Assembly (NCBI GenBank): GCA_016801885.1
Contig: CM028882.1
Coordinates: forward strand, 18,741,047-18,805,046
Direction: 5' to 3'
Length of the DNA stretch: 64,000 nucleotides
Source of the DNA: Toxotes chatareus
Taxonomy: Eukaryota; Chordata; Actinopteri; Toxotidae
Of this stretch, positions 38,001 through 42,300 are shown one piece after another (position 1 is the first letter of the stretch; every line of letters begins with the position of its first letter). The position numbers and the translations under genes are program-made. The notes below the pieces were generated by a model, which was given only the letters and a program-made list of their open reading frames with translations, was not told where the DNA came from and searched no databases.

Positions 38001-40346
38001 ATTAAAGGTTGAGTATGAATATGGTGCATTGTGTTACTCAAATTCTGAAATGTTCACAGCACAACACTATACCAAATCTTTCCTTTTCTATGCACACATA
38101 ATATTGACCTTCAACTGCAACAAGGTTAAGATACAAAATGCACCTTAATTTATTCTGAGTTGAATTTGCTTTACCTGTCATTGCTGGGAAAAATAAACAT
38201 TTGTCTAAACTATAATAATGTCTATGCTCAAGAAAACTCTAAGGCATTTCGGGAACATACCGGTTTGCACATCAGCCTGAGGCCTAATAAGACTCAATTA
38301 CTCTTACCTGTCCACCCTGCAGTGAGCAGTCGACACAGCCGACCTGGATGTTGCCATGTTTGGCCCCTGGTATGATCTGCAGTCGCTCAAAGTCACTGCC
38401 CAAAATCACCACATCACAGCCTGACGCATAGGCCTATCAAGAGACGAAGAGACAGCAGGAAGGGGAGAGATGAATCAGAATCACAACCTCATTAGGAATG
38501 AGGAAGTACATAACTAAAATAGTAAAAACTACTATAAAATAGTATTAACAATGAATGCACAGTAAGAGAATAAAAAAATATACAAAGGCAAATGGACAAA
38601 AAATAAAAAGATGACACTCAGATCCATCCATAGAGAACTGAATGAATAATGACTTCAACTGTACTTGTCCTGGAGCCAGTGTCACAGAATCAAATATGCC
38701 ACCATTTGACAGCTTTGAAGTATAAGCAGATAAGATTAGAATTCTACGCTCTATTCCTGTGGCTCTCAGAAAAAGATCTTCACATGAGCTGTGATTTACT
38801 GTGACTTTTCCTCTTTCACGAGGGACAGAAGGACAGAAATAGTTCTCCTATTGATCCACTCTCCGACATGGCATGGGAGTAGTATCTCATTGAGTTTACT
38901 TCGAGATCACAGAGTGAAAAAGCAGTCAGATGTACTGCCTTTGAATTTCAGACTTTAAACAAAGTCTTAAACCCTAACAAAGAATTTTGTGCAGAAGAAT
39001 GAAGTGGTTTTGCACTATTAAGAATCATTTAAATTAAACAGTTAACATGACACAGGAACACAGCCTACATTGTTAAGATTAGAAGTTACAAATGAGGCAC
39101 TGGATCAAGCAAACCTATCATATCTTGGTCACTGTTTTAGTTTTAAGTTCCTACTTAGGCCATGGGTGTAAATGTTTTCAGAATTAGAATCCCTGGTGGG
39201 AATCATGACTCTGGCCCTGCGAGGTTTAATGCCATTTTTTACCCAGTCAGTTGGAGCTGGAACTGGTAGAAATTAGAAATATTGCCACAAAATTTATCAC
39301 CAATTAACCTAACCCATGCATGTTTTTGGTATTGGAGTAGCCGGAGAGAACCCACGCAGGCACAGGGAGAACATGTGGGCCCAGACCGAGGTTCGAACCT
39401 GGAACCCTCTTGCTGTGAGGCGACAGTGCTAACAACTGCACCACCGTGCCGCCCCCTTGTACGACTAGTTATTTATGCAAAAAAAACAAACAAAAAAAAA
39501 ACAACTATATTCTGTTGTTCTCATTATGTTACAGTTTTTTTATAGAAAACATTTTGGCAGAAATAATATAAATTATAAATAATAAAATTAATGATGGCCA
39601 AATGCCACTTGGCTGACTCAATTTTAAGATCCTGGTACTGTGCATGTTGTCACGCTGTCATGGCTTACTGGGGACACAGAGCCATTGTTATCATTACTAG
39701 TAACAGCTGTGCTTTTCCAACTATGACACAACAAAATGTCTGCAGTGAAAAAAGTCCACTGTCCTAATCTAATGTCATATAAACTCCAACTTGGAGCGTA
39801 ACCAGATCAACATGGCTTGTGACAGGATTGGCATGATCGCTGTCCTTTTATTTTATGTGACAGGTTTCATGTTTAGGCAGCAAGTTGTGCCTATGCTAGA
39901 CTGTTTCTTGACAGACAGAAGACAAGTACTTATTTGATTTAATCAGTATTTAATTTTAAAGCTTAAAAATATTTCACATCAATATCACATCCAGTGTCTA
40001 CAGGCCAAGAACTGAACAGAATCAACACCTCAACTAGCTCCTAGTCCACAGAGTAACACTACTGTTAGCAGTGTAGTAGTATTTGGCATCAATGCTTTCT
40101 TCATACTTTACTTCCGTATTTCCTTCTACATTTACTTTAAAAAACAACTAAGTGAACAAAAATCTTCAGTTTTGCGATAGATCAGTTTAGCCACCCCCTA
40201 AGAATCAGAGCTCCAAAATGCCAAGGAGGGAAATATTTCCAGAGCTTGAGATATCTTACCGTGAATGGCACATTGTTGACGCTCCCTACAGAGAAACAAT
40301 TGTCCCCAGGGTTGACAGCCCCTGTGAGGACCTGATGGAGATTCAT
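318..40346 (-). CDS. dmxl1: dmxl1, DmX-like protein 1 (rabconnectin-3 family V-ATPase assembly scaffold), coding exons 2-42, 3' end outside window
   Basis: Joining 41 coding exons on the minus strand gives a continuous frame of 2,752 codons plus two bases, from MNLHQVLTGAVNPGD to about ILTWIDDDEAEAK. Every intron boundary is phase-consistent; all donors are GT except one GC. N-terminal WD40 repeats occupy about residues 30-560, with further beta-propeller sequence to about 1,390. A Rav1-type helical domain spans about 1,520-1,860, followed by acidic linkers (about 1,940 and 2,520). The start of the C-terminal WD40 propeller is at about 2,690. Family knowledge: DMXL proteins pair with WDR7 and ROGDI in the metazoan RAVE-like complex that promotes V1-Vo assembly and organelle acidification. 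It is called dmxl1 rather than dmxl2 because of MNLHQ and NPEVFNFYTYLRTHPLLLRR, compared with human proteins from memory, not by alignment. The human protein is about 3,000 residues, so the end is missing to the left. An orthology search would settle the paralogue. Confidence 0.95.
437..1901 (-). other. dmxl1 intron 41
   Basis: AT-rich intron with an A-run near 1,665. I see no coding exon or RNA gene. Confidence 0.8.
1902..1988 (-). CDS. dmxl1: dmxl1 exon 41 (residues 2685-2713)
   Basis: 29 codons, phase 0 at both ends: TESDLGSPGGKARIIHKESD then IITAFAINK. The acceptor (tctgtgcag) sits just downstream of a TG/CG dinucleotide tract; see the repeat entry. Donor gtaca. Confidence 0.95.
2013..2049. 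repeat. (CA)n microsatellite preceded by CG steps, at exon 41 acceptor
   Basis: About 18 CA units from 2,013, directly preceded by alternating CG at 2,006-2,013. In the sense of dmxl1 this reads (TG)n(CG)n followed about 18 bases later by the exon 41 acceptor. Confidence 0.95.
3690..4012. mobile_element. Possible degenerate MITE-like repeat
   Basis: One end reads CCTAGGGCTGAGT and the other ends GGTTCGATACCAAGCCCACC, roughly inverted copies of a GGGCTtGGTAT-type terminus that I associate with teleost interspersed repeats. The interior is AT-rich and not coding. Termini are imperfect, so the limits are approximate. Confidence 0.4.
4535..4652 (-). CDS. dmxl1: dmxl1 exon 40 (residues 2645-2684)
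   Basis: Encodes LPVKRLWQFLVKQEEVQETF then IRHIFTKKRDPNE. Donor gtacg, acceptor cttttcag. This ends the helical region before the C-terminal propeller. Confidence 0.96.
4653..5273 (-). other. dmxl1 intron 39
   Basis: No recognisable element. Confidence 0.75.
5274..5475 (-). CDS. dmxl1: dmxl1 exon 39 (residues 2578-2645)
   Basis: Encodes LPVGSPLCHAVLKTLQRWEQ, VLQKRLEIFGGPPSKYI, PALLRHKALFEPSNTPF. Acceptor aatgcag, donor gtatc. Confidence 0.96.
5611..5696 (-). CDS. dmxl1: dmxl1 exon 38 (residues 2549-2577)
   Basis: Encodes WCLMRLAMVQLVLVNLKSFY then PMAGYDLL, a conserved hydrophobic helix. Acceptor cctcccag, donor gtaaa. Confidence 0.95.
5935..6083 (-). CDS. dmxl1: dmxl1 exon 37 (residues 2500-2549), acidic
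   Basis: Encodes PLLPPSENRVEYDSEES followed by an acidic run (QDEDEDDDEYEDVFD) and EHSNHNSY. Human DMXL1 has an acidic run at the same place. Donor gtgat, acceptor gttttag. Confidence 0.94.
6430..6632 (-). CDS. dmxl1: dmxl1 exon 36 (residues 2432-2499)
   Basis: The first half is a serine/arginine-rich linker (SGSDKKSRRFRLLSSRSGS). The second is conserved: FKERFVPPELSIWDYFIAK. Acceptor acactgcag; donor gtaaaaaaaac is A-rich but standard. Confidence 0.94.
6633..7052 (-). other. dmxl1 intron 35
   Basis: AT-rich with A/C-rich runs around 6,805-6,850; nothing else seen. Confidence 0.75.
7053..7310 (-). CDS. dmxl1: dmxl1 exon 35 (residues 2346-2431)
   Basis: Encodes IASLIRLLSSAGEESQPGLA, VLLCEILTAVFLSLFVHGMA, THSSNELFRIVAHPLNSKLW and VTVFGGGARTP, then a proline-rich tail. 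Acceptor ctgtccag, donor gtgat. Confidence 0.96.
7311..8172 (-). other. dmxl1 intron 34
   Basis: AT-rich, no recognisable element. Confidence 0.75.
8173..8294 (-). CDS. dmxl1: dmxl1 exon 34 (residues 2305-2345)
   Basis: Encodes HVNHFTGIVYQSVLLSQKQP and VQPNTSPAQWP. Acceptor tcccacag, donor gtaaa. Confidence 0.95.
8295..10391 (-). other. dmxl1 intron 33
   Basis: A 2.1-kb intron with a run of about 25 T at 9,587-9,611 and a short CA repeat at 9,845-9,863. No exon-like or RNA-gene signal. Confidence 0.8.
9587..9611. repeat. Poly(T) tract
   Basis: An uninterrupted T run of about 25 bases, equal to poly(A) in the dmxl1 sense strand. It may be an old retroposon tail, but no body is recognised next to it. 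Confidence 0.85.
10392..10468 (-). CDS. dmxl1: dmxl1 exon 33 (residues 2280-2305)
   Basis: Encodes IYVMHTLAASLSACIYQCLC then DGHTY, ending in phase 2 at donor gtaag. A hydrophobic helix typical of this part of the family. Confidence 0.96.
10469..10983 (-). other. dmxl1 intron 32
   Basis: Contains an interrupted CA microsatellite near 10,890-10,916; otherwise unassigned. Confidence 0.75.
10984..11175 (-). CDS. dmxl1: dmxl1 exon 32 (residues 2216-2279)
   Basis: 64 codons, phase 0: IPLLMACTANVKTVVANPIV, YLTNLTHDILQTINALDSPP, HPDVINNE. Acceptor tgtccacag, donor gtagc. Confidence 0.96.
11176..13101 (-). other. dmxl1 intron 31
   Basis: A 1.9-kb intron whose 3' half (about 12,515-12,965) is a degenerate teleost repeat; the remainder is unassigned. 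Confidence 0.8.
12515..12965 (+). mobile_element. Degenerate 'AGGGCTGCAAC' teleost interspersed repeat
   Basis: Begins AGGGCTGCAACAGCTATTA and continues through ATTATCAATTATTAATTATT, aaagccaagaaaagctg and a closing ATTAGCTGACTAACTG. This resembles the abundant teleost repeat starting GGGCTGCAACAACTGATTAT with ATTAATCGAT stretches. It is diverged and non-coding. The family name is not asserted. Confidence 0.6.
13102..13269 (-). CDS. dmxl1: dmxl1 exon 31 (residues 2160-2215)
   Basis: 56 codons, phase 0. A basic, variable start (SQRSRRHWLQ) is followed by the strongly conserved PLLRMFLSYCSLHGSHGGGL and ASVRMELILLLQESHQ. Acceptor ttttccag, donor gtaat. Confidence 0.96.
13270..13745 (-). other. 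dmxl1 intron 30
   Basis: No recognisable element. Confidence 0.75.
13746..13844 (-). CDS. dmxl1: dmxl1 exon 30 (residues 2127-2159)
   Basis: 33 codons, phase 0 at both ends, VVALQRCC followed by a variable linker ending VEEEQ. Only the first residues match the human protein (VIALQRTC). Splice sites are sound (acceptor ttccccag, donor gtggg). Confidence 0.85.
14226..15022 (-). CDS. dmxl1: dmxl1 exon 29 (residues 1861-2126), with acidic stretch
   Basis: 797 bases. NPEVFNFYTYLRTHPLLLRR and HFGSS, then RLFFTATYAHLQAGCPMLAL and EVLSKMPKT. Next come two SFDWSQP-like repeats and an acidic tract (DSDKDDEEEDEDEEEP), then FIAPSDDILAAQLKFTACLK, ELRTLSTGYELDGGKLRYQL and YQWLERE. The HFGSSD variant points to DMXL1. 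The acidic tract gives a false serine-rich ORF on the other strand. Acceptor tatgacag, donor gtaat. Confidence 0.96.
15023..16073 (-). other. dmxl1 intron 28
   Basis: About 1 kb, AT-rich, nothing recognised. Confidence 0.75.
16074..16212 (-). CDS. dmxl1: dmxl1 exon 28 (residues 1815-1860)
   Basis: Encodes HQDPFLRSMAHWVLEDYSRA then LDTLLEQPANSTSSGS. The spacer before DPFLRS is about eight residues shorter than in human DMXL1 as I recall it. Acceptor tctttcag, donor gtagg. Confidence 0.95.
16362..16490 (-). CDS. dmxl1: dmxl1 exon 27 (residues 1772-1814)
   Basis: 43 codons, phase 0 at both ends: VCLEKMQDLQLALVISRLYE, then SEFETASTYKKILQRHVLGQ. Acceptor tcctccag, donor gtgca. The helical repeats of the Rav1 domain continue. 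Confidence 0.95.
16491..17527 (-). other. dmxl1 intron 26 (GC-AG type)
   Basis: In the sense strand it starts gcaagtgg and ends tcctccag. About 1 kb, no repeats recognised. Confidence 0.9.
17528..17693 (-). CDS. dmxl1: dmxl1 exon 26 (residues 1716-1771), GC donor
   Basis: Encodes MTDFFRNNFSEDRWRKAALK, NAFSLLGKQRFQHSAAFFLL and AGSLKDAVE. The donor reads GAG then gcaagtgg: a GC-AG intron. The nearby GT (gcaa|gtgg) would shift the frame against exon 27, so GC is required by the reading frame. Confidence 0.94.
17863..17960 (-). CDS. dmxl1: dmxl1 exon 25 (residues 1684-1716)
   Basis: Encodes VAKASFQRSNDPLDAAIFYL then ALKKKAVVWGLY, the DPxDAAxFYLALKKK core of the Rav1 domain. Donor gtagg; ends in phase 2. 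Confidence 0.97.
17961..18785 (-). other. dmxl1 intron 24
   Basis: Contains a fragment of the same repeat family as intron 31 (about 18,318-18,512); otherwise unassigned. Confidence 0.8.
18318..18512 (+). mobile_element. Fragment of the 'AGGGCTGCAAC' teleost repeat (internal part)
   Basis: Contains ACCAGCAGTCCAAAACACAA, AAAGAAAAGCAGCAAATTGT and TTTCACTTGAAAAATTACT, which closely follow the internal section of that repeat as I know it (CAGTCCAAAACCCAAAGATAT, AAAGCAGCAAAT, TTGCTTGAAAAATGACT). Better preserved than the copy at 12.5 kb; ends are missing. Confidence 0.7.
18786..18955 (-). CDS. dmxl1: dmxl1 exon 24 (residues 1627-1683)
   Basis: Encodes YAWAFHSEAEEELLNMLPAL, PTWPELRSMGVGWWLRS and LRRCIEKV's first part. 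This is the most characteristic block of the Rav1 C-terminal family (WAFHS...GVGWW). Acceptor ttctacag, donor gtgag. Confidence 0.97.
18956..19635 (-). other. dmxl1 intron 23
   Basis: No recognisable element. Confidence 0.75.
19636..19746 (-). CDS. dmxl1: dmxl1 exon 23 (residues 1590-1626)
   Basis: Encodes GETLDECGLKFLLAVRLHTF then LSTSLPPAHRAQLLRQ, Rav1-type domain helices. Acceptor tttgccag, donor gtaca. Confidence 0.96.
19831..20017 (-). CDS. dmxl1: dmxl1 exon 22 (residues 1528-1589)
   Basis: Start of the Rav1-type domain: VIDLSQYSPTYFGPEHAQVL, SSHLLHSSLPGLTRMEQMSL, MALADTIATTSTDL. Ends in phase 1 at donor gtact, followed by an 84-bp intron with no in-frame stop. Confidence 0.96.
20018..20433 (-). 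other. dmxl1 intron 21
   Basis: No recognisable element. Confidence 0.75.
20434..20567 (-). CDS. dmxl1: dmxl1 exon 21 (residues 1483-1527)
   Basis: A serine/glycine/aspartate-rich linker containing HTDAYDELFHTPSTVDLDP, corresponding to the YDELFQT region of human DMXL1. Donor gtcag, acceptor ccttatag. Confidence 0.9.
20568..21213 (-). other. dmxl1 intron 20
   Basis: AT-rich, with a T-run near 20,690; nothing else seen. Confidence 0.75.
21214..21472 (-). CDS. dmxl1: dmxl1 exon 20 (residues 1397-1482)
   Basis: Encodes RAKAILSHLVKCIAGEIVAL, a basic stretch VRSRTISAGGSTARDP and DYTEISSIPPLPLYALLAAD. This is the passage from propeller into the Rav1-like helical region. Donor gtgtg; its only oddity is the short acceptor tract catctggag. 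Confidence 0.95.
21697..22946 (-). CDS. dmxl1: dmxl1 exon 19 (residues 980-1396), largest exon
   Basis: 1,250 bases. Landmarks: VPYLLATSCSDGKVRFWRCN (a WD40 repeat), WEEWPLLVEERLPNSSAVSV, PGRPIEVSCCHSGRIAVAYR, a proline/threonine-rich spacer (about residues 1,070-1,110), SIFQCESTGGSQWILEQTIV, LVHLDWVSQEDGSHVLTVGI, VSLSWVRDGILVVGMDCEMH, LTRSMMSLAQKLSGKRTAYD and LFPTLPQYHPVQLLELMDLG. Acceptor ctcttcctag, donor gtaag. Confidence 0.97.
22947..23620 (-). other. dmxl1 intron 18
   Basis: No recognisable element. Confidence 0.75.
23621..23839 (-). CDS. dmxl1: dmxl1 exon 18 (residues 907-979)
   Basis: A variable start rich in T, D and S leads to SNLQSACRLSLTTHRLYSQE then MALPEGVEAISVTPSAG. Acceptor cccacag, donor gtgag. 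It begins and ends in phase 1. Confidence 0.92.
23840..24335 (-). other. dmxl1 intron 17, with poly(A) tract
   Basis: Contains a 20-base A-run at 24,095-24,114 (a T-run in the gene's sense); otherwise unassigned. Confidence 0.8.
24336..24455 (-). CDS. dmxl1: dmxl1 exon 17 (residues 867-906)
   Basis: Encodes FSARFFLVVVELTPTGRSLL then HMWHLHLAARPVTM, a blade ending in the LLHMWxLHL motif of the family. Donor gtggg. The intron before it is only 128 bp. Confidence 0.94.
24584..24686 (-). CDS. dmxl1: dmxl1 exon 16 (residues 833-866)
   Basis: Encodes QGKETQLLHVFEEDLILG and a variable S/T/E-rich tail ending ASPYT. The acceptor ctctgcag has overlapping candidates; the chosen one keeps frame and similarity. 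Donor gtata. Confidence 0.9.
25106..25195 (-). CDS. dmxl1: dmxl1 exon 15 (residues 803-832)
   Basis: 30 codons, phase 0 at both ends: KYVGEVFNIISQQSTAKPGC then IIELDAITDF. Acceptor cttcag, donor gtaag. A frame-preserving exon. Confidence 0.96.
25602..25723 (-). CDS. dmxl1: dmxl1 exon 14 (residues 762-802)
   Basis: Encodes VYCNSPSACFVASDGHSLRL, YQAVIEAKKLLSEV and SNPEIS, a WD40 blade with the A-S-D-G turn. Acceptor ccctctttag, donor gtaag. Confidence 0.96.
26216..26933 (-). CDS. dmxl1: dmxl1 exon 13 (residues 523-761), large exon
   Basis: 718 bases, one of three large coding exons. Landmarks in order: VSFVSRIPVAFPTGDAISLS, SIFTPNVLMISKHADGSLNQ, SHKSRYCGHRFHLNDLACHS, LTTSHHNALRTPEVD, SELILWRVDPVGPLSLSGGV, VAWLPTLIPSSCLG. 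Acceptor ccctctctcag, donor gtgag. This is beta-propeller sequence shared by DMXL1, DMXL2 and Drosophila Dmx. Confidence 0.97.
26934..27849 (-). other. dmxl1 intron 12
   Basis: No recognisable element. Confidence 0.75.
27850..28088 (-). CDS. dmxl1: dmxl1 exon 12 (residues 443-522)
   Basis: An acidic start (PEDEDNFEEDN) leads to EHQVDVLLEEWNKGADMLFS, IHPMDGSLLVWHVDWLDEYQ and PGMFRQAQ, one of the best conserved WD40 segments of the protein. Donor gtaca; ends in phase 0. Confidence 0.95.
28283..28459 (-). CDS. dmxl1: dmxl1 exon 11 (residues 384-442)
   Basis: Encodes IPLLPSISSL, an acidic spacer, then FTVHWLNNKELHFTLAMEVF and LQHLRGSLEQ, a WD40-type blade strongly matching the family. Donor gtata, acceptor cctcacag. 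Confidence 0.95.
28460..29070 (-). other. dmxl1 intron 10
   Basis: No recognisable element. Confidence 0.75.
29071..29251 (-). CDS. dmxl1: dmxl1 exon 10 (residues 324-384)
   Basis: The N-terminal half is a variable S/H-rich linker. The end is highly conserved: HANALCHFHIAASINPAT. Donor gttaa is weaker than the rest. Starts in phase 0, ends in phase 1. Confidence 0.94.
29252..31380 (-). other. dmxl1 intron 9
   Basis: 2.1 kb, AT-rich. No exon passes both splice-site and similarity tests. Confidence 0.75.
31381..31585 (-). CDS. dmxl1: dmxl1 exon 9 (residues 255-323)
   Basis: Encodes GAVCNVLLTCCKDSVCRLWA, the next WD40 blade, then a low-conservation tail rich in H, N and T. Of the two adjacent AGs (cctagtag) only the second keeps the frame. 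Donor gtaag, phase 0. Confidence 0.94.
31586..32544 (-). other. dmxl1 intron 8
   Basis: Nothing recognised. Confidence 0.75.
32545..32729 (-). CDS. dmxl1: dmxl1 exon 8 (residues 194-255)
   Basis: Starts DDCLVKVWYSTSKWKSGV, closing the previous blade with K-V-W, then FSFVYLAHPRSVTGFSWRKT and STYMP. It ends in phase 2 at donor gtatg. Confidence 0.96.
32972..33038 (-). CDS. dmxl1: dmxl1 exon 7 (residues 171-193)
   Basis: A short 67-base exon encoding TASPVSLMKFSPDGEFFATA, the classical S-P-D-G-x-x-x-A-T-A strand pair of a WD40 repeat. Donor gtaag, acceptor ctgaag. Confidence 0.96.
33405..33549 (-). CDS. dmxl1: dmxl1 exon 6 (residues 123-171)
   Basis: Encodes STLLTGSSSLQLWSN, a charged variable insert (DGEKDVAEEGGKEAEM) and WRCIWQSK. 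It is the second half of a WD40 blade with the LW signature. Donor gtaag, acceptor gaatccag. Confidence 0.95.
33622..33642. repeat. Poly(A) tract in dmxl1 intron 5
   Basis: 21 consecutive A on the plus strand; in the gene's sense a T tract just after the donor side of exon 5. Confidence 0.9.
33771..33846 (-). CDS. dmxl1: dmxl1 exon 5 (residues 98-123)
   Basis: Starts in phase 0 and ends in phase 1. Encodes CQWQKTGQFVLQSM and NLAWHPTG, a WD40 blade with its usual W-x-P-T-G turn. Donor gtatt, acceptor tacagaag. Confidence 0.94.
34415..34492 (-). CDS. dmxl1: dmxl1 exon 4 (residues 72-97)
   Basis: 26 codons, phase 0 at both ends: IAASYGSIVCVFEPVQ, then a short variable HPDQKGASLT tail. Donor gtgag, acceptor gctgacag. 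Confidence 0.95.
34493..38307 (-). other. dmxl1 intron 3 (largest intron)
   Basis: 3.8 kb. Holds a CA repeat at 35,434-35,450 and a perfect 20-bp tandem duplication at 37,432-37,471. No exon-like segment with family similarity was seen; the rest is AT-rich and unassigned. Confidence 0.8.
37432..37471. repeat. Perfect 20-bp tandem duplication
   Basis: ATTATTGGTGGCATTAGCTC occurs twice head to tail with no mismatch, a recent local duplication or slippage event. Confidence 0.95.
38308..38433 (-). CDS. dmxl1: dmxl1 exon 3 (residues 30-71)
   Basis: Phase 0 at both ends, 42 codons. It reads AYASGCDVVILGSDFERLQI then IPGAKHGNIQVGCVDCSLQ. This is the first WD40-like blade and closely matches the family. 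Acceptor ttgatag, donor gtaag. Confidence 0.96.
38434..40259 (-). other. dmxl1 intron 2
   Basis: 1.8 kb containing the SINE at 39,299-39,456; the rest is unassigned. Confidence 0.8.
39299..39456 (-). mobile_element. tRNA-derived SINE (teleost type)
   Basis: On the minus strand it opens GGCGGCACGGTGGTGCAGTT and continues GTTAGCACTGTCGCCTCACA with an A-box-like TGGTGCAGTTG. A B-box-like GGTTCGAACCT follows, then CCCTGTGCCTGCGTGGGTTC and ATGCATGGGTTAGGTTAATT. This is the common teleost tRNA-related SINE pattern. It is truncated or diverged at the 3' end and has no clear target-site duplication. Same orientation as dmxl1. Confidence 0.85.
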
Positions 40347-40499
40347 GACTCTTGTTTATGGACCCCTTGTGCTCCTTCCTCCTCTCTCCTTTCTCACAAC
40401 ACCCTCCCACTCCAGGTGAGAATCATGGGAAACCATGGGAAGGATGCGTTCATTTTCATCTGTAGCCTGTAGTTTCACTTCAGTGCTTCCACAGACATG
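40260..40499 (-). CDS. dmxl1: dmxl1 exon 2: leader plus start codon (residues 1-29)
   Basis: The acceptor ttcctaacag precedes 40,499 on the minus strand. The first 153 bases are leader. The start codon is 40,346-40,344 (agtcATGA, purine at -3). It encodes MNLHQVLTGAVNPGDNC and on to PFT, ending in phase 0 at donor gtaag. This start is chosen because the peptide is the canonical DMXL N-terminus. Confidence 0.95.
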
Positions 40500-42021
40500 C
40501 TGTTAGGAAGAGAGGAAGGGAGAGGTAAAAACAGGGAGATGTAAGCACAGTAATTTAGTTCAGTAAGCGCAAATTGATTTAGCACTCAGCACTTGTGATG
40601 CTATCAAGGATGAAACAGATGATTGCCAAACTGTTTCTGTTGTGCCACATTGAGCATACAGGGCATCAAGTGTTCTTAAACCCTTTCTGTATCATTCCAA
40701 AACTACATTAAACTGTTAAACTGGGACCTTGATGCATGAAAACATGCTGGTAGTATTGTAAGAGGACCTACTGCAAATTAGAATCAAGCTTATTTGGCAT
40801 GCAGACAGCTGAAAAAGGCATATTGGCGTCAAAGCTCATTCGATCCAGGTGGTCTGTCTCTTCATTTAAAATGCATGCCATTTAATGTGTCAGCCCTTTT
40901 AGAGATGATTATTAGTTAGAGTTTTTTCACTGCAAAAACAAATGCAGTCAGCTTGATTATTGACATACTTGTTAAGCATGCACAGGAACTGGAATGACCA
41001 GCTGGATGTGTACAAACTAGAAAAGTTAAATAAGCAAGGCGATGGTGTAGTGGCTGATGCAGTACATGTCATATAATCACTGGGGGAAAGAAAGGATTTC
41101 AAAGTTATTACAATTTCTACACAAGTACTGAAGTAATGGTGCTAGGTAGGGCTAGGGTGGGTAACAACAGATAAGTTTAACCGGTAAGTATTGTGAGAGG
41201 ATCCACACAAAGACTTCTAAGAAATGCCTGTGTATGGACTGTATATCATCTCTGCATGCTGGCAGCGAAGCCTATTCAATAGACATAAAGAGGCCATTAT
41301 TGAAAGGGTGCAGAGCAGGTGTCTGAGAGCCAAGTGGGTCACCACACTGAAGGCTTACACCTTATTACTACAGCCCTGCAAGCAAGCCCATTTAATCCAC
41401 ATTGCTTGCTGTCAACTTATCTTTCAGTCAATGGCCACTAAACACTGATGCAGACACTGATAGAGTCAACTGAGGAAACCAATCTTTGTCACATCAATAA
41501 CTTTACTGATATATGCCTAATATATATAGATATATATCTCACTTTCAGGGCTTAAGGTTCTTTACTGGTGATGCATTAGCCGTTAGCAACTATTAGAGTC
41601 AGTTATGTCACTGTAATTTTAACGTTACAACATAACACATCTTTTCAGTAAGTGAAAAACAAGCCCTGTAGTGTCAAAGTTGGGCCTACAACATTAATAC
41701 AAAGGGCAGCAGAAACGCCAGGCTATTTTATAACCGGAGAAAATGAGCGTTATGTTTCCTGTGCTGTGGCAACTCACGTGATAACATTTCACACGCCAAC
41801 GGATTGAGATATAGCTGACACCACATCTGACTAACATTGTGTTACCCGTTTAGGTAAACGTGTCTCAGTGATATTAAGCAGACACTTCATGCATTAGCTA
41901 CCTGTTTTCAAGTCCACGAATCATAACGCTAACTCAGCTGTCAAGTTTAGCTAGTCATCTGCAGTTTGTAACACAAACACGGTAAACAGACCAGTGTTAG
42001 GGAAACAAATTAACAACTTAC
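40500..42021 (-). other. dmxl1 intron 1
   Basis: 1.5 kb. The part next to exon 1 (about 41,720-42,021) is CpG-enriched and holds the TCACGTGA element. A TA-rich stretch lies at 41,510-41,540. No coding exon. Confidence 0.75.
41774..41781. promoter_or_regulatory. CLEAR-type E-box TCACGTGA in dmxl1 intron 1
   Basis: The palindrome TCACGTGA equals the core of the CLEAR element bound by TFEB/TFE3/MITF. It lies about 240 bp inside intron 1, within CpG-enriched promoter-proximal DNA. An 8-mer is expected about once per 65 kb by chance, so only its position is suggestive. Confidence 0.3.
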
Positions 42022-42300
42022 CGTGTGCTGCTACTTTGCAACGTCCTGTAGATGTCAACAGTTTCCCCTTTCAGCTGCTCTTTTTGATGAAGGTAGCTGT
42101 CTAACATTAAATGTTACGAATTCAGTCCCCTCAGTTAGCTAACGTTAGCGCGTACTAGCTTGTGAAGCTCTCTTTTAGCGAGCGTCTGAGCTAGAAAGCT
42201 CACTTATAGCATATACTACTTTAGTGTCCGACAGTCTCTGCTTGCAAAGACGAGTACTTATTTACTTCTCGAGAGGCTAACCGTAAGAAGGAGCCAATCT
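42022..42300 (-). other. dmxl1: dmxl1 exon 1 (non-coding leader exon), right boundary estimated
   Basis: The donor is certain in form: the minus strand reads GCACACG then gtaagttg, with the exon's last base at 42,022. The right (5') limit is not visible and is placed before the promoter motifs. No reading frame here joins the DMXL N-terminus. An ATG at 42,107 opens a 28-codon frame that runs into exon 2 and stops there (see the uORF entry). The exon lies in a CpG-enriched stretch, unlike the surrounding intron. Confidence 0.6.

Larger units (their letters stand above)
40475..42107 (-). other. Spliced upstream ORF in the dmxl1 leader (36 codons)
   Basis: An ATG at 42,107 (MLDSYLHQK...) stays open to the exon 1 donor, crosses the junction in frame (CG+C) and continues as MSVEALK before TGA at 40,475-40,477. 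The ATG inside exon 2 (40,498) could also start the short MSVEALK alone. The stop lies about 130 nt before the main start. A second frame, MKMNASF..., begins in exon 2 and also ends before the main ATG. Translation is not proven. Confidence 0.4.

Noticed and set aside
39299..39456. A functional tRNA gene
   Set aside because: A- and B-box-like motifs are present, but the body and flanks match a SINE and no cloverleaf with a proper acceptor stem is apparent.
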